Assembly: GCA_037074765.1 (NCBI GenBank)
Contig: JBAMDO010000053.1
Coordinates: forward strand, 62,001-126,000
Length of the DNA stretch: 64,000 nt
From: Mansonella perstans
Taxonomy: Eukaryota > Nematoda > Chromadorea > Rhabditida > Onchocercidae
Direction: 5' to 3'
Program-made: the position numbers and the translations under genes
Shown here: in pieces, positions 26,277-40,100 of the stretch
Layout of the letters: each line of letters begins with the position of its first letter
Numbering within the stretch: position 1 is the first letter of the stretch
Notes under the pieces: generated by a model
What the model saw: only the letters and a program-made list of their open reading frames with translations
What the model was told of the DNA's origin: nothing
The model's database searches: none

Positions 26277-26810
26277 ACTAGTTTTATGATAATATCATAA
26301 ATGAATAATTTAAAATGAACTATTATTATTATTTATGAAAATCATTGTTACTTAAGACTTTTGAATAATCTAACTTTTTTCAGCACTTAAATATTATTTT
26401 GATTCATACTAAAAGAAGAATTTATGTTGAATAATGCTGAAGAAAAAAATTCGGTAGAATTATGAAATTAAATAGTTTCAAAAAAAATTCAATAATTTTG
26501 AAAATTTCAGCCAACTATTAGTGATACTTATGCTCAGAAGATTGAACTGAGTTCAAATATCTCGCTTCGAAATCCGATACTTTCGTGTTGATTATCTTTC
26601 AATTGAATTAGTGAGTATATTAAATGTATCAGTTGTTTTCGATATCTCACTGATCTATTAATCAATCAGTCTCTAGTCTTGATTGAAATTTCCATTTCAA
26701 ATTATATTCTTGCCATACGGTATATTAATTTTGAACAATTTGCACTATATGATATTTTCGGTATCCTAAGATATCCCACAGATTTATTATTTGTTTCACC
26801 TAGATTAACT

Positions 26811-26854
26811 TAGATATGAAACAAAGAATTTTCAAATTCTTTGTTTCATATCTA
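26811..26854. repeat. Perfect inverted repeat, 21-bp arms, 2-nt spacer
   Basis: Arms 26811-26831 and 26834-26854 are exact reverse complements (TAGATATGAAACAAAG... and its mirror), separated by TC. This would form a very tight 21-bp hairpin in DNA or RNA. No gene surrounds it. Confidence 0.9.
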
Positions 26855-29800
26855 TTGTTTGTTTTTTTTTTGTAAATCAAGAAAGTTTGAGAAACTTTCC
26901 GATTTATTTTTTATTTTGCATAACTTTCAAGAATTGATGTTTTTCCAGTCTAGTTTTTGTTTTGTCTTTTTGGACAGAAAAAATTTCTACCAATTCTTAT
27001 CTTAGTGCTTATCATTACGGTATGTTAGATCATTTTTCAGGATAAACTTTTACTTTTATTTTTGGTCATATCTTGTATTTGATTATTTCCATTACTCAGC
27101 AGTGCGCTAATCGATGCTATCGTAAATTTTTCGATTTTGTGCATAAATTTATTTACTTTGTAAGTTGATAAAAAAAAGAATTAATTATTTTACTTCTATT
27201 TTTCTTCACATTTAATTTATTGAACTTTTAATTTCAATCCTGAGTTTACTTTTGCTCGCTATCACAATTGATGACATTTACACGATTAATTTTAGAAAAT
27301 TTCTCGTTTCCCTTTTTTTTTTCAAATTTATGTCTTTCTTAATAGCCTTAACTGTTTGCAAACACATTGATGATGATAATTTAACAACACTGATGAATGA
27401 CACACTTCAATCGAACCTTATGTTTTATTTTCATAAGTTTGATCAAGTCGATTTAATTTTTTTTATGATTTTTTAAATTTAGTGATCTGAAGGAATGATA
27501 GGAATTTTGTGAAAAATCTTCCACAAACAATTTGGTCCTGAAGAATTACTGTTTTTCGAAGATTATTTTGCGTTAGAAAAAATGAAATAAATTATATTGA
27601 ATTTTAAACAAATGTTGATAGCTGAGAGGAATGAATAACTATTGGATTTTAGTCAATATTAAATTCCAAACATCCCAAATTTATGCTGATTTATCTCAGA
27701 AATTAAATATTTTTAAAATCTTGAAATTTATAACTGAGTCATGCAATATATTCGTCTTTTTAATTATTCTTTTGAAAGATTTTCTTTAGAGTTATATAGT
27801 AAATTTTCGTGAAATTTGATGCTGAAATCAAGTTCAAAGATCAATGATGTCATAATTTACAAAAAAATTAAAACTTGCTATACCACATGCTTGCACTTTA
27901 AAGTAAGCAGATTCATTAACAAATCATTTAAAAGTATTGTTTTTTAACATACACTGTGAATGCTATCAATATTTTTAAAATTTGTAAAACTTTCATGTTT
28001 TTTTCTGTAATTTAACTTATATGGCAAACACATCGGTAATGAAACCATGATTCATCTATAAACAATAAAATTTTCCTGAAAATATTAGCATCCTTGCAAT
28101 AGTATTTGTCATTATTGTTATTATTAATTACCAATTATTATTATTAATATTATTTTCCATTATCTTTTTCCTATACGGAAATAGTACAAAATAATATTCT
28201 ATTAAGCATGCTCCATAATACTGTTCTGCATTTATTATCTCGCCTATTATTCTTATCATCATTTATCATTTCTTCTCATTTCACTGACTGCTTTCTGTGA
28301 TATTTTTGGAAAGACAACAATTACTCCAATTAATGTCATTTAATTGTACTCATCATGTATCAGTTGACGACAAAACATTGTTATTTTTGATTTTTTTTTT
28401 TACTTAAAATAATCTTTTGTTTTATTGATTTAATTTCTATTCTTTGAAAGAATTTCTTTATCAGCTTATCAAATGTTTATTTGCTTTTTGCTTTGCTTCA
28501 CCTCTGTTGCAGAAATAAATGGAACTAATGCAGTGACAAATTATTTTGTTCCAGGTGATTATTTCATTCACTGCAAAGGCGAAAATTGTAATCAGCAAAT
28601 TTTTAAATTTCGAAGTTTTTTTTTGAAAAAATTTTGAGATTGTGCAATTTTATTTCAAACTGATCAGTAATAGTGAATTGTTTTCATTTGAAGTAGCCTA
28701 TGTGGTTTTTTTTTGTTGTTTCAATTTTTACATGGAATATTTTTTTTTAATGCTTTTTTCTGTAATCAAAAAAAGCAATTAAAACATTCTATAAACAATT
28801 TGTTGAATCTTAGAGTAAGAACTGACACGCAAAGTTGTTAACCATTAGGGAAAAATTCCTTTTAAAACTTTAAATTTTGAAATGATTCAAACTGAATACC
28901 ATCCATATTTTCACTTTTCAAAGCGGTATTAGCAAGTGATCAGGGGTTTAATTTTTGTTTTTCCAACGAATTTGGTTTCATTTGAAACATTTTGGCAAAG
29001 TTTCAACTCAGAATAATTATTGTCAACAATTTTTTGAAATTTGTAAAATGATTCATGAACAGTTACATCTGCTTTACTTACGAGATACCTAATTACTTAT
29101 CTTTGAAAAAGCTAAAGTTGAAATGCAAATTTTTTAGCCACTTTATCATGTCTTCATTAAGCAGTTTGGTTTATAACACGATAATAATTTATGAGTTCAA
29201 TTTACAGATAGTATTTTGTTTTGACCATAAAACATTAACTGGCCATAGAGCGATAAATAACCAGCAAAGTTCAATCAGAATGATGATATTCACACTTATA
29301 TACATTACCTTAAGATATATATGTCTAGTTAAATGATTTACCAATTTATTACACTTTTTTCTGGAAATTAATTATGAATTGAACTCGTATATTATTATTG
29401 TGAAAAAGAAAGAGACAGGGAAGGACAAGTATATGGTAAATGATAATATCAAAAGATAAAAGCGATGTTGCCCTTGTGAACTGGTAATTTTTACTACGAT
29501 AAGGAAGGGAAAGATTTCGGGAATGAGCAATGCTTTTAACAGCTGCCTCATGAAAGCATTAAAAACTCCTGGGATTCTTCAAATGTTTGAAACATTTTTT
29601 TGAACTCACATTTTCAAGTATTGAAACTTTCTTATCACTTTTTTGTCGGACATTTTCATTTTATAAATTCGAAAATTACTTATCATTTTCTATTCAAATT
29701 TTTAATGAACGATTCGTATTCTCATGTACTTTTGCATTTCCTGGCATAATAAGTAAAATTTCATTAAAATTAACTAATTATTTGTTTTGCTACTATAGAC

Positions 29801-32800
29801 AAAGGTAAGATGCGAATTTATTACATAGTTTAAAATTCAATAAAATTGAGAAATTTAAAGGCTCAGAATAGCTTATTTATCATCATAAGAAAGCGCACTG
29901 ATAAGTTATTTTCTGGACGTTTTATTACGAATGATAAAAATACAACGAAATAAAAATGAACAAGCAATATTAATGAGCTGTTTTAATGAGAAGATGCATT
30001 TAATTTTATAATATAAAAAAAAAATTGTTAATTGCATTTTATGGGTATTACAAACTAGCTTTTTTATGTTCAATCAATGAGTATAAATTTTACGATTGCT
30101 TTAAAAATAATATTAAGAATTAACATTTAAATAAATAAATATAATAGAAATGTGTTGGAATTATTTCGTTGACAAAAAACTGTGCTTCGGAACCATCAAA
30201 CTTGATAGCTGTGCAAATAATAACACTGACAATAATTTTTATTTTCCATCGAAAATTTTGTTTTACTTTTTTTTTATTGATAATTTTTTCTTGTCTCTTT
30301 TACACTTTACACTAATATTTTTAAATGTTTATCAAATATCATTATTGAAATAATGATTTTATAAAAGAATCGAATGGAAAAAGACAGTGAAAGGATTCAA
30401 AATTGCTTTACTGATTTTTATTTTTAACTACAATTTTTTGAATAGGACAAAAAAAACAAAAAATTAACCATTACTGCTATTTCTTAATAGTAGTCTTTCT
30501 AATTATCAATTTCATATCTAATTTCTCACAAATAAACAGAGTAATTCATCAAATTAATTTGTTTTTTCAATTTGTAATTAATTGAATCAATTAAGTTATT
30601 GTTCTTTACAGCGGAAAAGATATTCATTGTGCATTTATATATTCATTCATTACTTGTTCAGCTCTCTTTTCTCTTTATTTTTATAGAACATTATAAATTT
30701 CTTTTTATTTCAGACTTCATAAATTTTCTTTTTTTATTGTTTTTATTAAATTGAACCTTCATTCTTACCGGATTCGCATAGCTATCGGATTGCTGTAATA
30801 TATTTGATGGAATTGACTTCTGAGATGTAATATCAATTTCTGGACTCTTGAAATTCCTACAAAGTGTTCTTTTCCGTCACAAAAAAAAAACTGGAAAGTT
30901 GTTCATTTGAAGACCATATTTTCACTTCATTGTGTGGCCTTGAATACATATTTTTCTTTTGTTTCTGCTATTACATCATTGTTATTATTAAATAAATTTT
31001 GTTTATTCTTCATTTTTCACTCTGCTCTCTCTCTCTGCTCTTTATTTATTTTTGTCTTTTTTCACCACTGTGATTTTTTTTCTTACAGAAATTCGTCCAG
31101 TCTAAACAAATCATATAGTCTTAAAAACAATTGAACAAAGTTATATCATCGAAATTTTAATCAATTTAAAAAATAAATCAATTGCAATCAATTAAACTTA
31201 TTACTGCATCAAGTAGTATTGTCCTTAAATATTTGTTGTGTCATTGTTTCACAAATAATTGAATTTAGATTATTGAAATTATTAGGATAAATTGCAGGAA
31301 AATGATCCATCTTTTAATTTTGTTGATGGAAAATAATTATTCCTAAAGTTTATCTTTTCCTGATTGCTTTTTCGAATGATCCATAGATCCATACAAGACC
31401 TGAAAATTTGAGAGACAGATTTTCATTAGTAAACTTTGCTGCTAACATTAACATAAAGATTTTTTTCTTATTTTGTTCAATTTTGTTCAGCTAATAATGT
31501 TCTTACGTTTATTTTTTAGCGTATTTAATTGATAACTATTACGTCATTTTTCCAGGATTTCAATATTGTCACAAGTTACACCATTGATAATTTATTGTTA
31601 ATAATATAAAACATCGATAAACATGATGTTTTTCTGTACAGCAGTTTTATCTGATCGGAGTATCATTTTCTATTTCCAAAAGCATAACTGTGCTAATTCT
31701 AAAGATTCCTTTTTTCCATATTCTGTCTAATTAATTTAAAAATTTCTTTCAATTTAATGATTTATTTCTTCCTATGATGAAATAATAACAGAAGATTGAT
31801 TGCTTGGCAAATGTACTCGGAAATAGTTGTTTTTCCGGTTCAAGAAAAAGAAAAAAGAAAAACTCTTAATGTTTAGCAGTATGTTTATATTATTCGATTC
31901 TAAGTTAAAATTAGTAAATGGCTTTTTGAAAAGCAAATTCCTTTGCATTTGTATTGTCAGTTATCCTGCTGGATTTTGATCTAAACATTGCTTCAAATTT
32001 CATCTCGTACTTTGTATATTTCACTTCTAATCTTTTATTTAACTCTTTCTTTTAAATATTGATCAAAGAAACCATGTGATCAAAACTCATTGATATTAAA
32101 ATTTAGCTGTTAGATTTCCTTAATCTATGAATTGTTAACTCTTCATTTTATTTTCTCACTCTTGAATGCTTCAATGAAAACTTTGAGTCATAAGATAAAC
32201 CGCATGTTTCATTTTTTCCTGAGATCCTCTTATGAATAACCGTAATTCATTTACTTTTTTCCTAGATATCCTTATGAAAAACTTCTGAAGCAAAAACAAA
32301 TGAATTCATCAATTTTAATTTATTTAAATTTATTTTGAGTTCCCATTCTTAATGATAAACAAATATCAAACGACAGTTGCCGCTATCTTCCGAAATTTCC
32401 ATGATATTTGTCTTTTCCTCCATTCTCATTCCTAAAAAGGATTCGTTATTAGATTGAAGATATCTCTTCAAATCACTAGTTCAATTTATTTAAATTTCTC
32501 AAAATTCATTGTATTTATAACTTTTTACTACTAAATTTTTAATAATTTAAACCTGCAAATATTCGTCAAAGGAATCTTCCAGTTATATTATACGGTGTGT
32601 ATATGTCTTATTCATTAATAATACATTATTTTTAACTTCAAACATTTTATTTTATTTTTTTGCTGAATAAATAAGCAGTCATTACAAGCATCAGTCACCA
32701 CATTCACTACAACGAATATAATTGCCACTTGTTTATCGATTTTATGAAAATCATTTTAAAATTCATTTCATCTATCAATTTAGTAAAATAATATTTGCAT

Positions 32801-34180
32801 AGAAGTTCTGTTGCAACAGCAAAGTAATTTATTCATTTCTTTCTAATAAGCATTAATTTTATCTATATTATAAATTGAATAAAAAAAAAACATAAATGCT
32901 GTTAGTGATTGCAAAATTTTAATTATCAAATAAAATTTGAAATTTAAATGTTTCATTTCTGTAATGTGAAATTGAAAGGATATGTATTGATAAAAGTATA
33001 TAATAGAAATTTGAAAAAATTATTACTAATCAATTTGGTCTATCAAATTATTTCCGATTCAATTTTCAGGAAAAATAATTTCACATTCCAGTACACTACC
33101 AACTTATTGCTTCCGAACAATCATTTTTTATACTCTCTTTCTTTCTTTTACTTTATTATTTCATGCTATTCTTTTCTTTTTCTTTTTTCCAACTATCTTA
33201 TTCTTCAATGATGAAATTATACCATCAAAAGTTGTTTTTTGTTTGCATCATTTCACTATTCTCCTAGGCTTTTTTGGCCTTTAAAATATTACAAACAATA
33301 AAATTTTATCCATTCTTTTTTCACCAATATTTGCTCAATTGTTTCCTCAAATTAAAAATTCTGAATAGAATCTTCAAGTTTGGTTTATTTTATTCTTAAC
33401 AAAAAGAAAAAAAATAAATTAGTCACATTTAATATTTGACTTTTTTTTTGCTTCTACCACTTAGCGTTATAACTGTTGGATGATTTAGAATGTGAACTTT
33501 AAACTTTTTGATATAACAGTGATATTTCTGTTATTTAAATACAAAAATTTAATTTGAATACAAAAAAAAGAATATAGAAATATTCTGGACAGTATTGATG
33601 ACCTTGACTGGGCTGTGCAAAAAAAATCACAGCTTTCGACCTTCTCTCATTTTTGATTGCATCGGATAGTGTTTGTTTGCTCAGACCTTAGCCGAAACTA
33701 TTTTTTATCATTTTAAAATCTTAAAGATGCTATTGTATGCATTTACAAAATGAAAAATCGATAAGTCATTCAATATAACTGTTAATTATGACATGTTTGA
33801 AGCCTTTTAAATCGTTTTAACTATACCTAATGATACTTAGATGAATTAAATATTTCTGCCAAAGTCTCAAGTTCTATATTTTTATTAAGCTATACTGTCT
33901 CTCTCTAGTGTATTATGTTTGCTTTTTCTGGATCTATCTAATCCGACTGATGAAATCTGAAGAACATTTGGTCCAAATGAGGCTTTAACGAAGTTTAACG
34001 AAATGGCGGCAGTCCATTTATATTTAATTAAATTTATTTGTTTATGATTGTTTTCCTTCATACATTTCTTGTTATTAAAAATCATGCGTATTATATTCGA
34101 TTTAATTTATCAGCTGTTCTTACAACGAAAATGCATTCATTTTTTTTCAAAACATTTTATTTGCAAATTCTTTTTTTTCT

Positions 34181-34194
34181 CACTTTTGTTACAG
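34181..34194 (+). promoter_or_regulatory. Probable spliced-leader trans-splice acceptor of the cotransporter gene
   Basis: CACTTTTGTTACAG immediately precedes the start codon at 34195. The tract is pyrimidine-rich and ends in CAG, and no in-frame upstream exon is evident, which is the usual look of a nematode outron acceptor. It could instead be an ordinary cis acceptor with a distant non-coding exon in the 15-kb upstream region. Confidence 0.5.
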
Positions 34195-37100
34195 ATGTCA
34201 ACAACAACAATTGATCCTAGCGATTTAACTACAGCTAATTCAAGTGGTGAACAAGAATCCGGTGTACACCGGAATGTATCAATGAATCGTTTTCAGGTAG
34301 CTGTAAAATCAAGTTTTCTGCATATATCTATATATTCATTCATGTTTTTTTTTTTCTTTCGTTGTTTTGAATGACAAATTTTTTAGTGATTTTACTGATT
34401 TTTAGTGATGGATATAAATTTACAATTTTTAATGACTTTATATTGAAGAAAAGTAAGAAAGAGAGAGACAGAGAGGCAGCTATGGCAAAAATTAGAGTTT
34501 AGATTAGAAAGCAAAGCTTTGGTAGAAAATCTAATTGATATAAAATTAGACAAAGTTACAAATAAGTTTTTTTGTTTGATTTCTTTTTTTTGAATTTTTT
34601 AAATTATTTGTTTTTATTCTTGTTTGTTTTATTTGACCATTTTTTTTACATCTCTTTAAATGGGATAAGTAATATCATAGGCGCTTGTGATGTTTATCAG
34701 CCAAAAAAAAATGAATTGCTATTAATTTAAATTTAAATTATAGTATCGTTTTCCATTTATAAAAAAATTTTTACAAGATTTTCCAAACTATTCATTTTTT
34801 TTTCTTATTATAATATTTTCTAACTGCTTATAATTTTTTTCATTCAGGTATCGAAATTAGAATTAGATGCAAATGATTTGTTGCCATCATCAACAGCAGC
34901 AGCAACAACAGCAACAACAGCAACAACGACAGCAATAACAGTAGAAACAGCAAACGCTGAACTTGACACGAAAAAAATGCAAAAGTCAGCCATGGGAAAA
35001 ATGCAAAAATCAGCCAGTGAACCACCATTTTCAATTTCTGAATCGATAGCTGTAAAAAGAAAGGATAGTGCGATGAGTCGATTTGAGGTATTCATTCATT
35101 TTGCTTCAAAAATTTCATCCAAAACACATTACATATGACGTAATGCTGAAAAAAAAAAAAAAATTAGAAACAATATTTTATTTAATTCACTCATTAACAA
35201 AAAGATTTTATTGATTTTGAAATTTAAATTTAAAATCGATTGCTAGTTAGGAAAAAAAAAATGGTCCAGTTAGCTAATGAGGTCATTAAACTAAAGTGTT
35301 TAGTATGAAATTGACTTTTAGTTATTGTTTGGAATAAGCTATGTGATAATTTATTTTCATTCCTTATTGGATCGTTGTTTCTTTGCTTTGCAATTACAAT
35401 TTTTCATATTTTGTTCATTTTTTTTTTCCATTAATTCGTATATTTTCAATTATTTTTGCACTTTTTAAATTTTTATTGCTATAATAATTTAAATTAACAA
35501 AGGCAGCGATATGAGGAAATTATTTCAATGTTAAAAAGAGCAAAGATAATATTAATGTTATTAAAAGTACTCCAACTCTTACAATTATTGATTGTTTATA
35601 AATGTTCTCTGAAATTTTTGAAATTTTCTCAACTTTAGATATTAATTAAAATTAAAGTAAATTATTAATTTTGCTCTTTTGATATTGTTACCAGAAAATC
35701 TCATCCTTTTTTATTTCTCTATATCATCAAAAAAAAATTTTAACATAAGACTTTTTTTTTTTCATTTTTTACAGATGTTACTCAATAAGCAAAAGTAAAT
35801 AAGTTTTTTTAATATTTTTACTTTTATATGAAATACTTATCGATACTACTATCCCTCATAATATAATAAATTTAGTTAGAAATGTTAAATATTTTTTCAA
35901 TCTTCCTGCTGAAAGCAAATTTCAAAATATTTTACGAAATCCAAAGAATTTATGAAGCTTATTCTCCTTTAGCTTGAATATAAGTATACTATTTGAGGAC
36001 ATTGCATTAATTTTTGAGAATATGAGAAGACTAATGGGAAAATGAGAAAAGTTTTCATGTATATATGACGTTTCGTAATATAATAAAACATCGAGTTAAG
36101 GATTTTTCAATTTACATATACAACCACACTTACTTACACAAAACACAAACACACACACACACACGCATACACACGCACATATACACACGCACATACACAC
36201 ACACGCATACACACACACGCATACACACACACACATACATACATACACACCACACACACATACACACCACACATACACAACACACACCACGCACACACCA
36301 CACACACGCACACACACCACACACCACGCACACACTACACACACGCACAACACACATGCTCACACAATTATGTGCGCGTACGAGTACAGAGAAGAAACGC
36401 ATTAAAATATTAACAGTACACGTGAAACGGTTGAAAAAGATTTTGTAAATTAGATAACTAATTTTTGTCACGTTTCTAGGCTATGCGTATTTTTGGCCAG
36501 TTATAATCACATCGTTTAGTATAACTTTTGATGTTAATTTTTAGTAAAATTTTTTGGCTATCATTATTGAATTGTTACACAGTAAGATTCGTTTTATTTA
36601 AAATAAATTTGAGTGATAGATGAAATTTCAAAAAGTGAAATAATCATTTAGATTAATGAGAGAACGATTTTCCACAATAGTACATTTGGGATGTTAGAAT
36701 TGTTGCGAGAAAGTCCGTTTAAGTTTTTATCTCAAATTCGTTTCACTTATATATGCTAAAATGCTAAAAAGCTAAAAATTTATGCACCCAAATTTGATCA
36801 AATCAAATTCAATCAGATATAACTGAAAGAAGAAGATTTAAGAAAGCTAATTGAATCCTTTGTCTCTTTATAAAAAAATGTTATGAAAATTCACCTTATT
36901 CGTTAATTTATTTAATAATTCTATAAACAATAATTTAATTTTATTTCTTTTCCAACTTTCGAATGGATCATTTGTTTGATTTTTAATTTTTGAAGATATT
37001 AAATTATTTAATATATTGGCAGATGCATATTTCAATTCAATTGCGTAAGCGAAATTAGATTCTTGCAATTAAACAGGCGATAACACAAATGTAAAAATTA

Positions 37101-40100
37101 ATGAGTTTTTTTTAATCACTTTTAATGGTGTAAAAAATTTAAAAAGAGTAACATTGAAAGCATAAGATTCGTTATCGTCAAGAAAAAAATTTTTATTTTC
37201 CAAATAATTTTTGAAAATAAGTTCCAAATAATCAAAAAAATATAAACCACTTCCAAATAATTTTTTTTTTCTTCTCTTTCCTTGCACCACGGAAACATTT
37301 TTTTAGTATATTTAAATCGAAAAAGTAATACTCTTAGAGTATATACTGCAATAAAATTCTGAAATATACTGAAGTGAATCAATCTGTTATTAAGGATTAA
37401 TAGTGTGATTTGTGTTTATAAGAATTAAATTAGTAAGAAAATTTCGTAGTTAGCAAGAATTTTTGTCTTCAATTTTTGAAGTTCTTTTTTGCTTTAAAAA
37501 TTCTGAATTTTTTTTTTAATTTATTAATTTACTTTAAGTAACTAATTAAAAACACAGTTACTTAGACATCTCATACAAATGGCATAAAAGTTTGCATAAA
37601 ACTTATCGAAAATAGTTTCCATTAAGGAATATTTCGGCAAAAATATCAATTAATTATTGTTACTTTATAAAATTTTAATTAATTACGAATCTTTGCTATG
37701 CAATACTACCATAATTTAGCAAATTTTGTGGAAGGGATTTTCCTTCAGCGCACTTATTGCTATGCATATTGAATTTCAATTCAAATTGAGAAAAATTAAT
37801 GCAAATTTGGTTTTACAAATGCTTTTTCCCGCACAATACATATTCTTGTTCTAAATATTCAAACAAGGAATCATTGTACAAAAAAATTCCATTTTCCACT
37901 CCTGTTCTATTTTTCTGAAATGGCACATTTGAATTTGAATTTTGTATTCATTCGAATTTCATTAGTTTTTACATTTTTCACATTTTTTCCTCTGGCTTTT
38001 TCTATTTTATGCTGTTTTCCAATGGGATCCAGTATTTGAAATGTTCGCTTCTTCTTGTCTTACGGTATTTGTTCATCAGCAAATAATAGAGTTTGAGTTA
38101 CTTTTTTTTGTGATTGAAATTTGTTGCCAATGTAATTTTAGCTACTATGATTAATTTTATTATCGAGCTGTTGCTTCCAGAGATTGTTGATTACGATAAT
38201 TTACGAAACTATTTCTGCATACTCTAGTTTTGCATTACGTACGTCTGTTTACATTTTTGTCCTACGTGTATTGCTATTTTTTGGTAGCTGATTTGATGGC
38301 AAAAAGTTGAGAAATTTTTAGTGAGAAAATCAATAGATGTAAATTTACTTTGTGAAAATTTGTTCAAATTTTGTACTGTTATCGTAGAAGTGAATTTTAA
38401 ACAAAATTAAAAATCATCTTTATTGGGCCTAAAGTTTTGTTATAGCTGACGAGTTAGGATGAAGTCATCTACTCCGATCACGGTCCATTTTTAAATATGT
38501 AGAGGAGTAACGAAGCGTCAGGATACCGCTAATGGCATAACCTAATATTTTTCCTCTACGTTCGTTCTGTTAAACTGATTAAATATTCCTTTCTCCATAA
38601 TTTCGAGAACATATCGAAAGTGTTAAGAATGTTTAACATTATTTGATAAGTTTTTCTCTGGCATTTGGCCTCTGTAGAATAAATTCATCGTGGGTTTTAT
38701 TGCCATTGATGGGTAAAGTCGATGAAACCGTTAGGTGATAAAAAGTGAAATCTATGAACGTACAATTATGTAGTCGTCAAAATAGGCATAGATTAGTGGT
38801 CGCGTATGGAGAATGCTTTTCATCTCAACTATCATTCTGTCTCCCATAATATTCTCTCAGCAATTCATCTCATTGCTTTCTTTATGTAATTCATCACTCC
38901 AGAAAGTTCTTGGTATTATGTTTCGCCAAATCACTGCTCTCACTAAGAAGCCTGTTAACTTATTGTATTCATTAATTCTTTTGAAAATAAATTAAAATTG
39001 ACAAGAAAAGTAACACATTATTTGAATTACCACAATATGATCGTGTAATTATACTTGTTATTCAATTTGTAAATAATATTTCTAGCTTATTTTGTTTTTT
39101 CAAATACCAAAATTTTCATTGCTAAAATGATTCATCGGAAATTGCAAATTTTTCATTTCAAATGGATTTTTGATCAATTTTGATCCTACATTCTCAATTT
39201 ATTTTTTAGTACTTCCTGAATGGATATGATTAAAAATTTTTCTTTAATTGTAAATTCTGCTATTAAATTGCTAAATGTTCTACTTTCCATGGAAACATAA
39301 ATGAAATCTTTAAATCATTCACTTTTAAAAATTAATGATTCACATAAATGAGATTTTTAAATCACTTACTTTCAAATTATTGAAATGTCAGATGGAAACT
39401 TACCATTTCAAATTTGCTTATTTTCAATAGATAAGAACCTGTTTCAAATGGAAACTTGAATTATTAGCATGGGAAATTATTCAATAACTTTACTTTTCAC
39501 CTGTTCACATCTGTTTATCGTTACTATTACTTTCTAAATAAAAAATGTATTTTTTTCCGTTTTTTCCGTATTTTTTTCGTCAGCTACTTTTCTTAATAGA
39601 AAATGAAAATCAGCTGACCTTTTGTTTGTCTTATAATATCTTCTATAACATCTTATGATTATGAAATGATGAGAATAACGAATTAGGAAGAATACAAGGA
39701 TTGCAAGTTCAAAAGTTACCACTTGTCATTTAATCAAGAAATTTGGATTTTTCAAAATTTTATTTTCAGATATCATCAAGTGTAAAGGGTGCTACCGAAA
39801 TATTACCTGAAATGGTTGAAGAAAATTCTCGTTCAAAAAACAGTACGAATGAAATTATTAGTAGCATTCAAACATCTCCATCGATTACTAATGGAACGGA
39901 ACGAACTGTAAGATTTTCGGTGGAAACTGATGCCAAAGGAAGGAAGAATTCTAGTGAAGCGGAAGAACATACTGTAACATTCAATTTGAAAAGTTGGAGG
40001 TTATTATTTTTCTTTTCTTTTCCCCTGATTATTCCTGATATGATTATTCTTGTATTTCAGAAATATGCAAACAATTGAGCATCCACCTATCATTGATTTC

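Larger units (their letters stand above)
18856..34194. other. 15.3-kb AT-rich intergenic region with no convincing gene
   Basis: Between the rpm-1 stop and the cotransporter start I see no conserved protein exon on either strand. Open frames here are short and hydrophobic, rich in Phe, Leu, Ile and Asn, as expected from T-rich DNA. The region holds tandem duplications (19353-19404, 26201-26276), a GATC-rich palindrome (23292-23326), a GAACGATCGTTC palindrome (24603-24616), a 21-bp hairpin (26811-26854), many T/A runs and one weak candidate exon (20381-20476). It must also contain the rpm-1 3' UTR and the cotransporter promoter and outron, but no site for either can be picked out by eye. Confidence 0.6.

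Noticed and set aside
34878..35095. Minus-strand and alternate-frame Leu/Val-rich or Gln-rich frames over cotransporter exon 2
   Set aside because: They are shadows of the coding trinucleotide repeat. The plus-strand Ala/Thr frame fits both splice junctions and the docking motifs.
36065..36471. Long open frames on both strands rich in His/Thr or Cys/Val
   Set aside because: They are translations of the (CA)n microsatellite in an intron of the cotransporter gene.
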